A DNA stretch of 41,271 nucleotides from an uncultured Lachnospiraceae bacterium (GCA_910579425.1 CAJTVL010000035.1:1-41271); one strand, 5' to 3'; positions 23,569 through 32,854 are shown, counted from the stretch's first letter. Numbers and translations are program-made. Notes: generated by a model not told the origin, from the letters alone.

Positions 23569-24951
23569 ATGAAGCTTTGGATCAAATTAGCGCTTACCAC
23601 GGTTCTGGTACTTCTCGCCGCCACCCTTTCTACCGGAGCGGCGGTGATCTACCAGGCCCTTTTATATAACCAGGAAAAAACCATGGAGAGCGGCCGCCAG
23701 CAGCTCTCATCAACGGCCTATGCCCTTGCAAGGGAACTGGAAAACGGCCCGCTGAAGGGGTACAGCCAGGCTACTAAGAATTCCTACATTAATTATACCA
23801 TGAAGAAGTTCGGGGTATCCGAATATGTCCTCATTGAGGACGGAAAGGTTCTTTGCAATATGACGCCCTTTGAACTGGCAGATGCCGGGGATGAAAGGTG
23901 GAGACAGGAGGGAGGCTACATCATCATCCAAAAAAGACAGGAGCAGTATATCCTGATCGGAGGGCAGGCCGTACCTACCTCGGATAAAAGCTCCTACACG
24001 CTTGTGCGGGTACAGGATATATCCGGCCTCTATCAGGACATGAAGAGGCAAATGGTTTTTGGCCTCTGGATTCTGGCAGGCGCGGCCGGGGTGGCCATGG
24101 TTCTCATTTTTTTGTTGACCAGGCGGATCCTGCGGCCTCTGCGGGAACTCCAAAAAGCGGCAACCGACATCAGCGAAGGAAATCTTGGGCGCAGGGCAAA
24201 TGTGCGGACCAAGGACGAGATTGCAGTGGTGGCCAGGGCCTTTAACCGTATGGCGGAGAGGGTCGAGAGCCAGGTGACAGAGCTTTCCCGGGTGTCCGAG
24301 CAGCGCAGGCAGATGCTGGGCAGCCTGACCCACGAGCTGAAAACGCCCATGACCTCCATCATCGGCTACTCCGATACCCTGCTCCACGTAAACGTCAAGA
24401 AGGAACAAAGAGAGCGGGCGCTCTGGCATATCAGGGAGGAATGCAGCCGGTTGGAGCGGCTCAGCAGCAAGCTCATGAACCTTATGGGTCTATACGAAAA
24501 TGACAGTATTTCCATGGAAGAAATTTCCATAGAAACCCTTTTCCACCGGGTGGCTCAGATAGAGAAATACCATTTGGAGCAGATGGGTATGACACTGGAG
24601 GTGACCTGCTCTATGGGAAAAAGAAGAGTGGACAGGGATTTGTTTGAAAGCCTTTTGGTCAATCTCATCGACAACGGCGCAAAGGCCAGCAGGGAGGGGG
24701 ATAAGATCTTCCTGGAATCTGACAAAAACCGGATCACGGTGCGGGATCAGGGGTGCGGGATCCCGGAGGAGGAAATCGGCAGGGTCACGGAGGCTTTCTA
24801 TATGGTGGATAAGGCCCGAAGCCGTAAGGCGGGAGGCTGTGGCCTGGGGCTGGCGCTCTGCGTCATGATCGCCCGGATCCACGGGGCCAGGATGGAGATC
24901 GAGAGCAAGGTAGGACAGGGGACGGCGGTCTCGGTGATTTTTTCGGATTGA
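23569..24951 (+). CDS. Sensor histidine kinase
   Basis: A 460-residue membrane kinase. Helix one is about residues 7-29, followed by an extracytoplasmic sensor region of about 130 residues and helix two near 161-183. A HAMP linker follows (TRRILRPLRELQKAATDISEGNL), then HisKA with H255 in THELKTPMTS, and the ATP-binding domain with N-box LVNLIDNGAKAS, G1 box RDQGCGIP and G2 box GGCGLGLALC. It should phosphorylate D64 of the adjacent regulator. Its ATG directly follows the regulator's stop codon. The signal it detects is unknown. Confidence 0.93.
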   Translation: MKLWIKLALTTVLVLLAATLSTGAAVIYQALLYNQEKTMESGRQQLSSTAYALARELENGPLKGYSQATKNSYINYTMKKFGVSEYVLIEDGKVLCNMTPFELADAGDERWRQEGGYIIIQKRQEQYILIGGQAVPTSDKSSYTLVRVQDISGLYQDMKRQMVFGLWILAGAAGVAMVLIFLLTRRILRPLRELQKAATDISEGNLGRRANVRTKDEIAVVARAFNRMAERVESQVTELSRVSEQRRQMLGSLTHELKTPMTSIIGYSDTLLHVNVKKEQRERALWHIREECSRLERLSSKLMNLMGLYENDSISMEEISIETLFHRVAQIEKYHLEQMGMTLEVTCSMGKRRVDRDLFESLLVNLIDNGAKASREGDKIFLESDKNRITVRDQGCGIPEEEIGRVTEAFYMVDKARSRKAGGCGLGLALCVMIARIHGARMEIESKVGQGTAVSVIFSD

Positions 24952-24971
24952 GATACGGGAGTGCAGGGAGA

Positions 24972-25009
24972 TTTACAAAATTTTTACATTTTGCTGAATA
25001 CCTTTTACC
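24972..25009 (+). promoter_or_regulatory. Direct-repeat response-regulator site upstream of the DUF6034-like gene
   Basis: TTTACA occurs at 24972 and 24983, with an 11-bp period, and a related TTTACC occurs at 25004, two helical turns further. Direct repeats with this spacing are typical of OmpR/PhoP-type regulators. The unit TTTACATTTTG at 24983-24993 is identical to one upstream of the regulator gene (22740-22750). Confidence 0.5.
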
Positions 25010-25090
25010 GGAAGAAGGGTTATGGTATTACTGCACCCCAGGACAGACAATTTCCTGGCGGAAGTAAAACATAACCGGAGGATGATCAGG

Positions 25091-26587
25091 ATGAAAAAGA
25101 AAAAAGCGGCAATATTGGGAACGGCGGTATGCCTGTTTTCCCTGGCTCTGGCAGGCTGTCAGGACAGCGCCCAGACACAGGAGGAGATCGTGACGCCAAG
25201 GCAGGAAGAGAGCCAGGAGGGACAGGAAGAAGAAGCTATGCCAGAGAGCGCCGGAGCGGATGGGACAGGGCAGGCGGATACGGAAAGCTCCGTGACGGGA
25301 GCCATTGCACAGCAGGTTCAGGCCCCGGAGAGTTATAGCTGGGAGAGCAGCGATGGGCCGGTCAGTGTGAAGGTGGACGCTCCCATTGTGATTCCACAGG
25401 GGGAAGGCTTTAAAACCTGGCAGGTACAGAGCCGGGTGTTCACTCAGGAGGATTATGATAAGGTAAGCCAGGTGCTTTTAAACGGAGCGGAGCTCTGGAA
25501 CAGGGACGAAAAGCTGATGGAGGCCTCCCACGGGTTTACTGCGGCGGAGATTGACGCACGGATCGCGCAGCTTGAGGCAAGAAAGGAAGAATATGAGGCC
25601 CAGGGCTTTGAGGGGACAGTCAAGGACGGTTCGAAGAACCAAAGCATAGACGAGCAAATAGAGGAATGGAAAAGGCTCAGGGAAAATGCCCCTGAGGAAC
25701 TGTCAGTGGTGACGGTTCCGGCAGTGGTTTCCTATACGGAAAATTCGGAGTACAATGAGGAAAACTGGCTGCAAGGCATGGCCAGCGTGGAGGGACGGGA
25801 TTTTTTTGTTTCCCTGGACAATAATCTGCGCGACGACTGGCGATGGATTAATTTTGAAATCAGGTGCGAGGAAGCAAACAGCAATTTCATTAATGTAGCG
25901 GACGAGACGAGCCCGGCGGCAGCAGAGCTTTCCAGACAAGACATCAAAGGAATGGCCCAGGAAGCCATGGAAGCCATGGGATTTACGGATTTTGCGGCGG
26001 CAGGGGAGGAATTTTTCAGCGCCTTTTCCGGGGACGAAAGTGCGGAATCCCAGATCGCCACAGTGGATCAGGTTGGATACGGCGTTTACTTTACCAGGCT
26101 TCTGGAAGGAATACCGGTGACCTATACTCATGCAGGCGGCAGCAGCATGGAGGAGGATGAGGATGTGGCATGGCCCTATGAAAATATCTGGCTGATCTAT
26201 ACAAAGGAGGGTTTTGTCAATTTCCAGTGGATTGACCCTTACCAGATTGAGAAGGAGTCCGATGAGTATGTGTTTCTTCTTCCCTGGTCGGAGATACAGG
26301 GAATCTTTGAGGAAATGCTGGTCAAAAAATACAGTGATTTCTTCGCGGACAACAAAGACGTTACGGTGAGTTTTGATATTAATGAAGTACGCCTTGGCTA
26401 TATGCGCGTGATAGAAAAAGGAAATGTTTTTGAAGGGCGCATGGTTCCGGTGTGGGATTTCTTCGGAAGCGAGACTATCAACTATCCTGATATATCAGAG
26501 CCTTATGTAATAGAAGGCCCCTATGAGAGCTGGCTCACCATCAACGCCATGGACGGCACCATCATAGACCGGGAACTGGGCTATTAA
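25091..26587 (+). CDS. DUF6034-like lipoprotein
   Basis: A lipoprotein of about 498 residues. The N-terminus (MKKKKAAILGTAVCLFSLALAGC) is a signal peptide with lipobox cysteine C23, then a Gln/Glu-rich linker (to about residue 75). The remaining mature domain has no motif I recognise firmly; its length and W-P-Y-E-N-I-W-L-I-Y pattern resemble Clostridia proteins annotated DUF6034. It would be anchored on the outer membrane face. ATG 25091 has GGAGG at 25077-25081. It follows the two-component pair by 139 bases, with regulator-type direct repeats between, so it is probably a target of that pair. Function unknown. Confidence 0.75.
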   Translation: MKKKKAAILGTAVCLFSLALAGCQDSAQTQEEIVTPRQEESQEGQEEEAMPESAGADGTGQADTESSVTGAIAQQVQAPESYSWESSDGPVSVKVDAPIVIPQGEGFKTWQVQSRVFTQEDYDKVSQVLLNGAELWNRDEKLMEASHGFTAAEIDARIAQLEARKEEYEAQGFEGTVKDGSKNQSIDEQIEEWKRLRENAPEELSVVTVPAVVSYTENSEYNEENWLQGMASVEGRDFFVSLDNNLRDDWRWINFEIRCEEANSNFINVADETSPAAAELSRQDIKGMAQEAMEAMGFTDFAAAGEEFFSAFSGDESAESQIATVDQVGYGVYFTRLLEGIPVTYTHAGGSSMEEDEDVAWPYENIWLIYTKEGFVNFQWIDPYQIEKESDEYVFLLPWSEIQGIFEEMLVKKYSDFFADNKDVTVSFDINEVRLGYMRVIEKGNVFEGRMVPVWDFFGSETINYPDISEPYVIEGPYESWLTINAMDGTIIDRELGY

Positions 26588-26635
26588 GGAGAGCCAGGGA
26601 AAATTGCCATACATACTTATGAGAGGAAACAGAGG

Positions 26636-27397
26636 ATGAACAGGAAAAAGGCGCTGTGCATCTGTGTGTCAGAGAAGAAAAACGGCAGAGGGGAAGGGAT
26701 TTCCCACTACATATGCAAAATACTGGAGGAAAATCTGGCAAAGAAGAGGATTGCGGCTGCCACCATTGATCTGCGGGAAGCTTCCCTTACCCCCTGCGAC
26801 GGCTGCGGCAGATGCGCAAGGGAGCAGCGCTGCGGGACAGATGCGGATTTTAACAGGATCAGCGATCAGGTATTGGAAGCAGACTATCTCTTTTTTGTTT
26901 CCCCTCATCACGCCCCTGTCCCTGCCAGGTTATGTATGTTCCTGGAAAAAGTGGAACGGCTTGCCTTTCTCTACAGGCCGCCGGAGCCGTCCTGCCAGCC
27001 GGAGCTTTCCGAAAAGCCGGATCTGCCCTGCCGGCAGGAGCCTTACAGAAAGCTGGCAGGGATTATCTCCCACACAGAAGGAGGGGAGAAAGAACTTATG
27101 GTCTGTAAAGCAATGGTCAACGATACCATTGCAAATGTCCTGGAAACCGTGGGATTTAAGGTGGTTCCCTTTAATTCCCGATGGAATACGGGAATTGCGT
27201 TTGTGGCGGCCACAGAGAGCCGGGGAAAGGGGAAAGTCCCCAGGAAAGTCCCCGGAAACCTTTCCGGGAAGTTTTGCGAAAACTCACCCGAAAATGATCC
27301 TGTTCCGGGATATGACTGGGGGAAGATAGCGGAAAAGACGGGAATGTATGTGGAGATTGTGGTGCAGACTTCCCGGACTCTTTATGCGATTCTGTAG
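26636..27397 (+). CDS. NAD(P)H-dependent FMN reductase-like protein with Cys cluster
   Basis: A 253-residue flavodoxin-fold protein of the iron-sulfur/NADPH-FMN reductase group. After the first beta strand, the segment CDGCGRC-x5-C (C54, C57, C60, C66) matches the cysteine cluster of that group, which can bind an iron-sulfur centre. The flavin-binding loop region is SPHHAPVPARLCMFLEKVE. A Lys/Pro-rich stretch encoded by imperfect repeats (about residues 195-225) looks like an expanded linker. ATG 26636 follows an AGAGGAAACAGAGG purine tract. It sits behind the two-component lipoprotein and ahead of a terminator. The physiological electron acceptor is unknown. Confidence 0.8.
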   Translation: MNRKKALCICVSEKKNGRGEGISHYICKILEENLAKKRIAAATIDLREASLTPCDGCGRCAREQRCGTDADFNRISDQVLEADYLFFVSPHHAPVPARLCMFLEKVERLAFLYRPPEPSCQPELSEKPDLPCRQEPYRKLAGIISHTEGGEKELMVCKAMVNDTIANVLETVGFKVVPFNSRWNTGIAFVAATESRGKGKVPRKVPGNLSGKFCENSPENDPVPGYDWGKIAEKTGMYVEIVVQTSRTLYAIL

Positions 27398-27485
27398 CGA
27401 TTGGCTTTACACCGTTCACATTATTAGCCATTATGGTTTCCCAGCACATTGTCTGACAACACGAAAAGTAACAATAAATAGTCCT

Positions 27486-27519
27486 TACAGCTATGAGGAA
27501 ACTTGTAGCTGTATTTTTT
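27486..27519 (+). terminator. Terminator after the FMN reductase-like gene
   Basis: TACAGCTA (27486-27493) pairs with TAGCTGTA (27506-27513) across a 12-base loop, followed by six T. It separates the reductase gene from the FakA-domain gene. Confidence 0.75.
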
Positions 27520-27609
27520 GCTAATATGTGGTAAACTATCTTTTGGAGGGTGTGTGCGGATGGCGGGAATGGATGTTCGAACACACGCTGGAAAAGAAGG
27601 AGGATGGCT

Positions 27610-27861
27610 ATGCTGGAATTTAAGTATGATACCCAATTACTGATCGAGGGTGAGGATTTGGACGAGGATGTGATCTCCGAGTATTTCACCGAAAATTTTA
27701 AGGGCGACTGCCTGCTGGCGGTGGGGGATGAAGAACTGATCAAGATTCATTTCCACACCAACGAGCCCTGGAAGGTGCTGGAATATTGTTCCACCCTGGG
27801 AGAAATTTATGATATTGTGGTGGAGGATATGGACAGGCAGTCCAGAGGATTAAAGGGATAG
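27610..27861 (+). CDS. Orphan FakA/YloV C-terminal domain protein
   Basis: An 83-residue protein equal to the last domain of the fatty-acid kinase FakA (YloV, DAK-type). The match is seen in FKYDTQLLIEG, the GDCLLAVGDEELIKIHFHTNEPWKVLEYCSTLGEI segment and the closing DIVVEDMDRQ, which follow the FakA C-terminal order. The kinase and middle domains are absent, so it cannot phosphorylate fatty acid by itself; it may be a binding or regulatory partner, as with short proteins named kinase to dihydroxyacetone kinase. ATG 27610 has AAGGAGG at 27597-27603. The ATG at 27604 touches the site and is less likely. It precedes the oligoendopeptidase gene by 92 bases. Confidence 0.8.
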   Translation: MLEFKYDTQLLIEGEDLDEDVISEYFTENFKGDCLLAVGDEELIKIHFHTNEPWKVLEYCSTLGEIYDIVVEDMDRQSRGLKG

Positions 27862-27874
27862 AGCGTGCCCGTGG

Positions 27875-27900
27875 CCATAGCCTATGGCCATAGCCTATGG
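27875..27900. repeat. Tandem 13-bp palindrome
   Basis: Two copies of CCATAGCCTATGG lie head-to-tail (27875-27887 and 27888-27900). Each is itself a palindrome with a single central base, so the pair can form several alternate hairpins. It lies between the FakA-domain and peptidase genes. Confidence 0.7.
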
Positions 27901-27953
27901 CTAAGGATTTGTAAACAGGAGTAAGCAAAAGACATATGGAGGAAGGAGCGAAA

Positions 27954-29657
27954 ATGAAATTTTCAGAAATGCCGTACAAACGGCCGGAATTGGAAGAATT
28001 AAAAAAGCAGATGGAGGTATTGATCGGGGAACTGAAGGGGGCGGAGAACTTTCAGAAGGCGATGGATACCTTCATGAAGATGGAGACCCTGGAAAAGAGC
28101 ATCGAGACCCAGCACCGCCTGGCCCATATTAGGTATGATATTAATACGAAAGACGCTTTTTATGAGGAGGAAGTGAAGTTCTGGAACGGCGCTCTGCCCC
28201 AGCTGCAGGAATATCAGCAGAAATGGACAAAGGCTATGTTGGAGAGCGCTTTCAGACCACAGTTCGAGAAGGGATTCGGCAACGTCCTGTTTTTGAATGC
28301 GGAGATTAGTTTGAAAACCTTCTCCCCGGACATCATACCGGAGCTGCAAAAAGAAAACGATTTGTGCCAGGAGTACACCAAACTGATTGCCTCTGCACAG
28401 ATTCCCTTTGAGGGAAAGACCTACACACTTTCCCAGCTCACTCCCTTTAAGACGGACAGCGATGATGCACGGCGGCTGGCTGCCTGGAAAGCGGAAGGGG
28501 CGTGGTATAAGGAGCATCAGGACAAGCTGGATTCTATCTATGACGAGCTGGTAAAGCTCCGGGATACCATGGGGAGGAAGCTTGGTTTTGACGGCTACAC
28601 CCAGCTTGGCTATTACCGGATGCAGAGAAACTGCTACGACAAAAACGATGTGGAGAAATTCAGGGAGAGCGTGGTGAAATATCTGGTACCTGTGGCAAGC
28701 GAGGTTTACAAAAAGCAGGCGGCAAGGCTTTCCAAGGAATATCCCATGAGCTTTGCGGACAACGCCCTGGCTTTCCGCTCCGGAAATGCAAGGCCTGCAG
28801 GGACGCCGGATGATATTCTGATGCAGGGCAGGAAGTTTTATGACGAGCTTTCTCCCGAGACCAGCGCTTTCTTCCGCACTATGCTGGAGGGAGAGCTTTT
28901 GGACGTGCTTTCCACCGAGGGTAAAGCGGGTGGAGGATACTGCACCAGCCTTCCGGATTACCAGGTGCCCTTTATTTTTGCAAACTTTAACGGTACCCAG
29001 CATGATGTGGAGGTGGTAACCCATGAGGCGGGCCACGCTTTTGCCGCATGGCTGAACAGGGACCGCGTGCCCCTGGATACGGTATGGCCGTCTCTGGAAG
29101 CCTGTGAGGTACATTCCATGTCCATGGAATTTTTTGCCTGGCCCTGGGCGGAAGGGTTCTTCGGGGCCGATACCCGAAAATTCCGTTATACCCATTTGTC
29201 CGACGCTTTGACCTTTATCCCCTACGGAACTATGGTGGATCATTTCCAGCACATTGTATATGAAAAACCGCAGATGACCCCGCAGGAGCGTCACGGGGTA
29301 TGGAAGGAGCTTTTGGGAGTTTATATGCCCTGGATGCGTCTGGACGGGGAGATTCCTTTCTACGCTGAGGGCGAGGGCTGGCAGAGGCAGCACCACATTT
29401 ACACCAGACCCTTCTATTATATAGATTATTGTCTGGCACAGACCGTTTCCCTGCAGTTCTGGGCTAGAATCCAGAAAGACTCCCAGGATGCCTGGAAGCA
29501 TTACATGGCCTATGCAAAGCAGGGGGGCAGCGCCGTGTTTACGGATCTTTTGAAGAATGCGGAGCTGGTCAGCCCCTTTGAGGAGAGCTGCCTCAAGGAA
29601 GTATGCGCCGCCGCCAGAGAGTGGCTGGACGCCTATGATCTGACAGGATTGGAATAG
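27954..29657 (+). CDS. M3-family oligoendopeptidase
   Basis: A 567-residue zinc peptidase of the M3 (PepF-like) family that cleaves short peptides in the cytosol. The zinc site is H357-E-A-G-H361 in VTHEAGHAF, with the third ligand in LEACEVHSMSMEFF. The N-terminal helical region and the substrate-lid Y-x-R-P-F-Y-Y-I-D-Y segment (near YTRPFYYIDY) are as expected. ATG 27954 is preferred because GGAAGGAG lies five bases before it; the ATG at 27936 is upstream of the ribosome site. The oligopeptide importer about 0.8 kb downstream makes a peptide-use role plausible. Confidence 0.95.
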   Translation: MKFSEMPYKRPELEELKKQMEVLIGELKGAENFQKAMDTFMKMETLEKSIETQHRLAHIRYDINTKDAFYEEEVKFWNGALPQLQEYQQKWTKAMLESAFRPQFEKGFGNVLFLNAEISLKTFSPDIIPELQKENDLCQEYTKLIASAQIPFEGKTYTLSQLTPFKTDSDDARRLAAWKAEGAWYKEHQDKLDSIYDELVKLRDTMGRKLGFDGYTQLGYYRMQRNCYDKNDVEKFRESVVKYLVPVASEVYKKQAARLSKEYPMSFADNALAFRSGNARPAGTPDDILMQGRKFYDELSPETSAFFRTMLEGELLDVLSTEGKAGGGYCTSLPDYQVPFIFANFNGTQHDVEVVTHEAGHAFAAWLNRDRVPLDTVWPSLEACEVHSMSMEFFAWPWAEGFFGADTRKFRYTHLSDALTFIPYGTMVDHFQHIVYEKPQMTPQERHGVWKELLGVYMPWMRLDGEIPFYAEGEGWQRQHHIYTRPFYYIDYCLAQTVSLQFWARIQKDSQDAWKHYMAYAKQGGSAVFTDLLKNAELVSPFEESCLKEVCAAAREWLDAYDLTGLE

Positions 29658-29712
29658 GAAAGTGCCTGTGCATTTTTGCAAATCCGGACTTTGAAAGGAG
29701 CATGGTTACAAG

Positions 29713-30249
29713 ATGGCAAGACAGAAGAAGTGGGGGAAAAAGGGCTATCTTCAGGATTTCAAGGGAAATCAGAAGGAGGGCTATGTCTACACAGGAGCTT
29801 ACTGGCAGGCCGATGAAGCCCTCCGGAAACCTCTTCTGACAAAGCTGTGGGCAGGGCAGGGGATAGGGCTTGCGGCCGCCCTTCTGCCCGGCTTTTTTAC
29901 TACGGCGGGGCTGCAAAATACCTTTTATGTGATTCTGCCCTATGTGTTTTGGCTGATCTGTAATTTTTACCTTGCTTATCTGCTGGGAACCCTGACCTTT
30001 GCAGGTAATCCCATACGGAATTATCTTTTTGAACGCACGGTGCTGCGGTTTTGCCCCTGGGCCGCGGCGGCTCTTGCGGGCGCCGGACTGACGGCTCTTG
30101 GCCTTTTGATCTTTTTATCGAGAGGGGGCACAGGGCAGGGGGCAGGACTCTGTTTCGCCTGCTTTGTCCTGCAGGGAATGAGTTGTTTCCTTATAATAAA
30201 GAGTAATATCGCAGAGCCATGGATAAAAGTTCCACCGGAGAGTAAATAA
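29713..30249 (+). CDS. Hypothetical membrane protein with four helices
   Basis: A 178-residue protein. The first 45 residues are basic and soluble; about four membrane helices follow (near residues 48-64, 70-92, 114-134 and 144-162). I recognise no family. GGAG at 29697-29700 is about 12 bases from ATG 29713, a weak match. It is 55 bases after the peptidase gene and just before a strong terminator, so it ends that operon. The stop codon overlaps the terminator stem. Confidence 0.65.
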   Translation: MARQKKWGKKGYLQDFKGNQKEGYVYTGAYWQADEALRKPLLTKLWAGQGIGLAAALLPGFFTTAGLQNTFYVILPYVFWLICNFYLAYLLGTLTFAGNPIRNYLFERTVLRFCPWAAAALAGAGLTALGLLIFLSRGGTGQGAGLCFACFVLQGMSCFLIIKSNIAEPWIKVPPESK

Positions 30250-30290
30250 GAGCCTGGACGGCAAAAGAAGAGCCGTCCGGGCTCTTTTTT
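30249..30290 (+). terminator. Strong terminator before the oligopeptide importer
   Basis: A 14-bp stem with one T-G pair (30249-30262 with 30272-30285), a nine-base loop and six T. It ends the peptidase operon and overlaps the last base of the membrane protein's stop codon. Confidence 0.9.
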
Positions 30291-30334
30291 CGCTATTTTC
30301 ACTCAAAAAACGCCGTCCCGGAAGAAAAAAACTA

Positions 30335-30400
30335 TTGACAAACCATCCGCTGAATGTATATCATAATTATGTTGTGTTCGTATACAACATACAGTTGTAT
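30335..30400 (+). promoter_or_regulatory. Promoter and palindrome of the oligopeptide importer
   Basis: A perfect TTGACA (30335-30340) is followed after 18 bp by TATCAT (30359-30364). Downstream, ATACAAC (30382-30388) and GTTGTAT (30394-30400) form a perfect inverted repeat in the leader, and GTTGT at 30371 repeats the half-site. This suggests repressor control. Confidence 0.6.
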
Positions 30401-30447
30401 TTCACCCGTTCACAACAGAAGGTTATTAAAATTCAGAAGGAGGTTTT

Positions 30448-32790
30448 ATGAAAATGAAATCCGCAAAGAAACTTTGGGCTTTGCTGCTCGCCTTTGTGAT
30501 GGTTCTTTCACTGGCAGCCTGTGGCGGCTCCGGCGATACGTCTACTCCGGATACCGGCGATGCGGCGGCAGAAGAGAGCGATGCGGCAGATTCGGAAGAG
30601 GCTGATGCCGACACCGAGGACGCATCAGGGGAGGAGAGCACAGCGCCTGCAAACGATACGCTGGTTACTACCGTGGAGCAGGGACTGGATGGTAAGTTTT
30701 CCCCGTTCTTTGGCTTATCCGCCAATGACGTTACCATCTGGGAAGCAACACAGGCCTATACCATTGAGGTTGACCGTGTGAGCAACCCGATCATGGCAGG
30801 TATTGAGGGCGAGACCCGTGAGTACAACGGAACCGACTATACCTATTACACCGCTTCCGATATGGTGGTTACCGAGAATGAAGACGGAACCGTGTACTAT
30901 GACATCACCATGCGTGACGACATCAAGTTTACGGACGGAACCACAGCGGACATTGATGACGTAATCTTCGCAATGTATGTTTACCTTGATCCTACTTACG
31001 ATGGTAACTCCACTCTGTTCTCTACCGCTATTGAGGGTATTGAGGAGTACCGTTCCGGTATCGAGCCTCTTTATTCTCTGCTCCTTGCGGCAGGAGAGGA
31101 CAATAGCGATTTTACTTATTGGGATGAGGCAACCCAGACCGCGTTCTGGTCAGAGGGACTTCCTGCGGCAGGAGATGCTTTTGCTCAGTCCATTCTTGAC
31201 TACTGTGTAAATCAGGGTTATGCGGCGGCTACCGATCCGGTTGAGACCATCGCTCCCAACTGGGGCTTTGAGGGACTTCCTGAGGGCGCTACCGTTACCG
31301 ATTTCTTTAATGCAATGCTGGAAGCATATGAGGGAGATTACAATGCCCTTTCCGACAGCGAAGCAGCAAGCGGAAGCATCTGGAGCTATATGGATCCCGC
31401 TTATCAGGTGGGTGTTGAGACCGGCGAATCCGCTCCCAACGTTTCCGGTATCCAGCGTACAGGAGATTACTCCATGCGTATCGTAGCTTCTCAGGTTGAC
31501 GCTACCATGATTTACCAGCTCGCGATTCCCATCACTCCCATGCATTACTATGGTGATGAGAGCCTCTATGACTATGACAACAACAAATTCGGTTTTGTAA
31601 AGGGTGACCTTTCCGGCGTGAAGTCCAAGACAAGCGCACCTATGGGAGCAGGCCCTTATATCTTCAAGGAATACTCCAACGGTGTGGTTTACATGGATGC
31701 CAATCCCGATTACTTCAAGGGAGCGCCCAAGGTTCCTCACTTAAACTTCATGGAAGCAGCGGAAGCCGATAAGGTTACCGGTATTACTGCAGGTACTATG
31801 GATATTTCGGATCCCAGCTATTCCACGGATATTGCTTCCCAGGTTGCTGATATTAACGGATCAGAGGAACTGGAAGGCCCTGTAATTACTACCAGACTGA
31901 TCGATTACCGCGGATATGGTTATGTAGGTCTTGCTGCTAACAACGTAAAGGTTGGAAACGACGGTTCTTCCGAAGAATCCCGTAACCTGCGTAAGGCTAT
32001 TGCAACCGTAATCTCCGCTTACCGTGATGAAGGTATTGATTCCTATTATGGAAATACCGCTTCCATCATTAACTATCCGATTTCCAACACCTCCTGGGCA
32101 GCACCTCAGGTTACGGACGACGGTTATCAGGTAGCTTACTCCGTAGATGTAAACGGTGACCCGATCTACACAGAGGGAATGTCCACAGAAGAGAGATATG
32201 CAGCAGCTCTTGAAGCGGCTCTCGGGTATTTTGAAGCAGCCGGCTTTACCGTTGAGGACGGCAAGGTTACTGCAGCTCCCGAAGGCGCTAAATTAGAGTA
32301 TCAGGTAAACATCGGCGCAGGCGGTGCAGGAGATCATCCTTCTTTCCTGATTCTCAAGAATGCTGCTGATGCTTTTAAGACCATCGGTATTACTCTCACC
32401 GTGAACGACCTTGCAAATTCCAGTGATCTGTATGCTTCTTACCAGACCGGCGTTGCCGAGATGTGGTGTGCGGCATGGCAGGCAGGTACCGACCCGGATA
32501 TGTATCAGCTTTATCATTCACAGGGTTCTACCAACTACTATCAGATCGATGATGAAGAGCTGGATGAGCTGATCGAGGCAGGACGTCTTTCCACAGACCA
32601 GACCTATCGTAAGGGCCTTTACAAGGCAGCCATGGAGATCATCATGGATTGGGGCGTAGAGCTTCCGGTTTACCAGAGATCCGAGTGTGTCATGATTTCT
32701 TCTGAGCGTGTGAAGACAGACAGCCTTCCTAACGACATGACTCCTTACTGGGGATGGATGAATGAGGTTCAGAATATTGAACTGAAATAA
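30448..32790 (+). CDS. Oligopeptide ABC transporter substrate-binding lipoprotein
   Basis: A 780-residue extracellular binding protein of ABC family 5 (OppA/DppA type). It has a lipoprotein signal (MKMKSAKKLWALLLAFVMVLSLAAC) with C25 as lipidation site, then an acidic, Thr/Ser-rich linker of about 45 residues. The family-5 domain follows, with T-D-G-T-T-A-D-I-D-D-V-I-F, the G-A-G-P-Y-I-F-K-E-Y strand and G-T-D-P-D-M-Y-Q-L. It is longer than the usual 520-600 residues. AAGGAGG precedes ATG 30448; ATG 30454 is also possible. It is the first gene of the importer, under its own promoter, and a hairpin separates it from the permeases. Peptide specificity is unknown. Confidence 0.95.
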   Translation: MKMKSAKKLWALLLAFVMVLSLAACGGSGDTSTPDTGDAAAEESDAADSEEADADTEDASGEESTAPANDTLVTTVEQGLDGKFSPFFGLSANDVTIWEATQAYTIEVDRVSNPIMAGIEGETREYNGTDYTYYTASDMVVTENEDGTVYYDITMRDDIKFTDGTTADIDDVIFAMYVYLDPTYDGNSTLFSTAIEGIEEYRSGIEPLYSLLLAAGEDNSDFTYWDEATQTAFWSEGLPAAGDAFAQSILDYCVNQGYAAATDPVETIAPNWGFEGLPEGATVTDFFNAMLEAYEGDYNALSDSEAASGSIWSYMDPAYQVGVETGESAPNVSGIQRTGDYSMRIVASQVDATMIYQLAIPITPMHYYGDESLYDYDNNKFGFVKGDLSGVKSKTSAPMGAGPYIFKEYSNGVVYMDANPDYFKGAPKVPHLNFMEAAEADKVTGITAGTMDISDPSYSTDIASQVADINGSEELEGPVITTRLIDYRGYGYVGLAANNVKVGNDGSSEESRNLRKAIATVISAYRDEGIDSYYGNTASIINYPISNTSWAAPQVTDDGYQVAYSVDVNGDPIYTEGMSTEERYAAALEAALGYFEAAGFTVEDGKVTAAPEGAKLEYQVNIGAGGAGDHPSFLILKNAADAFKTIGITLTVNDLANSSDLYASYQTGVAEMWCAAWQAGTDPDMYQLYHSQGSTNYYQIDDEELDELIEAGRLSTDQTYRKGLYKAAMEIIMDWGVELPVYQRSECVMISSERVKTDSLPNDMTPYWGWMNEVQNIELK

Positions 32791-32854
32791 TAAGGATTTG
32801 CGTTCGACAGAATAATTCAATATTTATAATTCGACCGAACCGGGAATCTGTGTG

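Noticed and set aside
27875..27900. CRISPR array
   Set aside because: The 13-bp palindromes touch without spacers and there are no cas genes. No other regularly spaced repeat was seen.
27999..29681. 560-residue antisense reading frame across the M3 peptidase gene
   Set aside because: It is in phase with the peptidase codons on the opposite strand, has no ribosome site and no protein pattern. The sense gene has clear zinc-site motifs.
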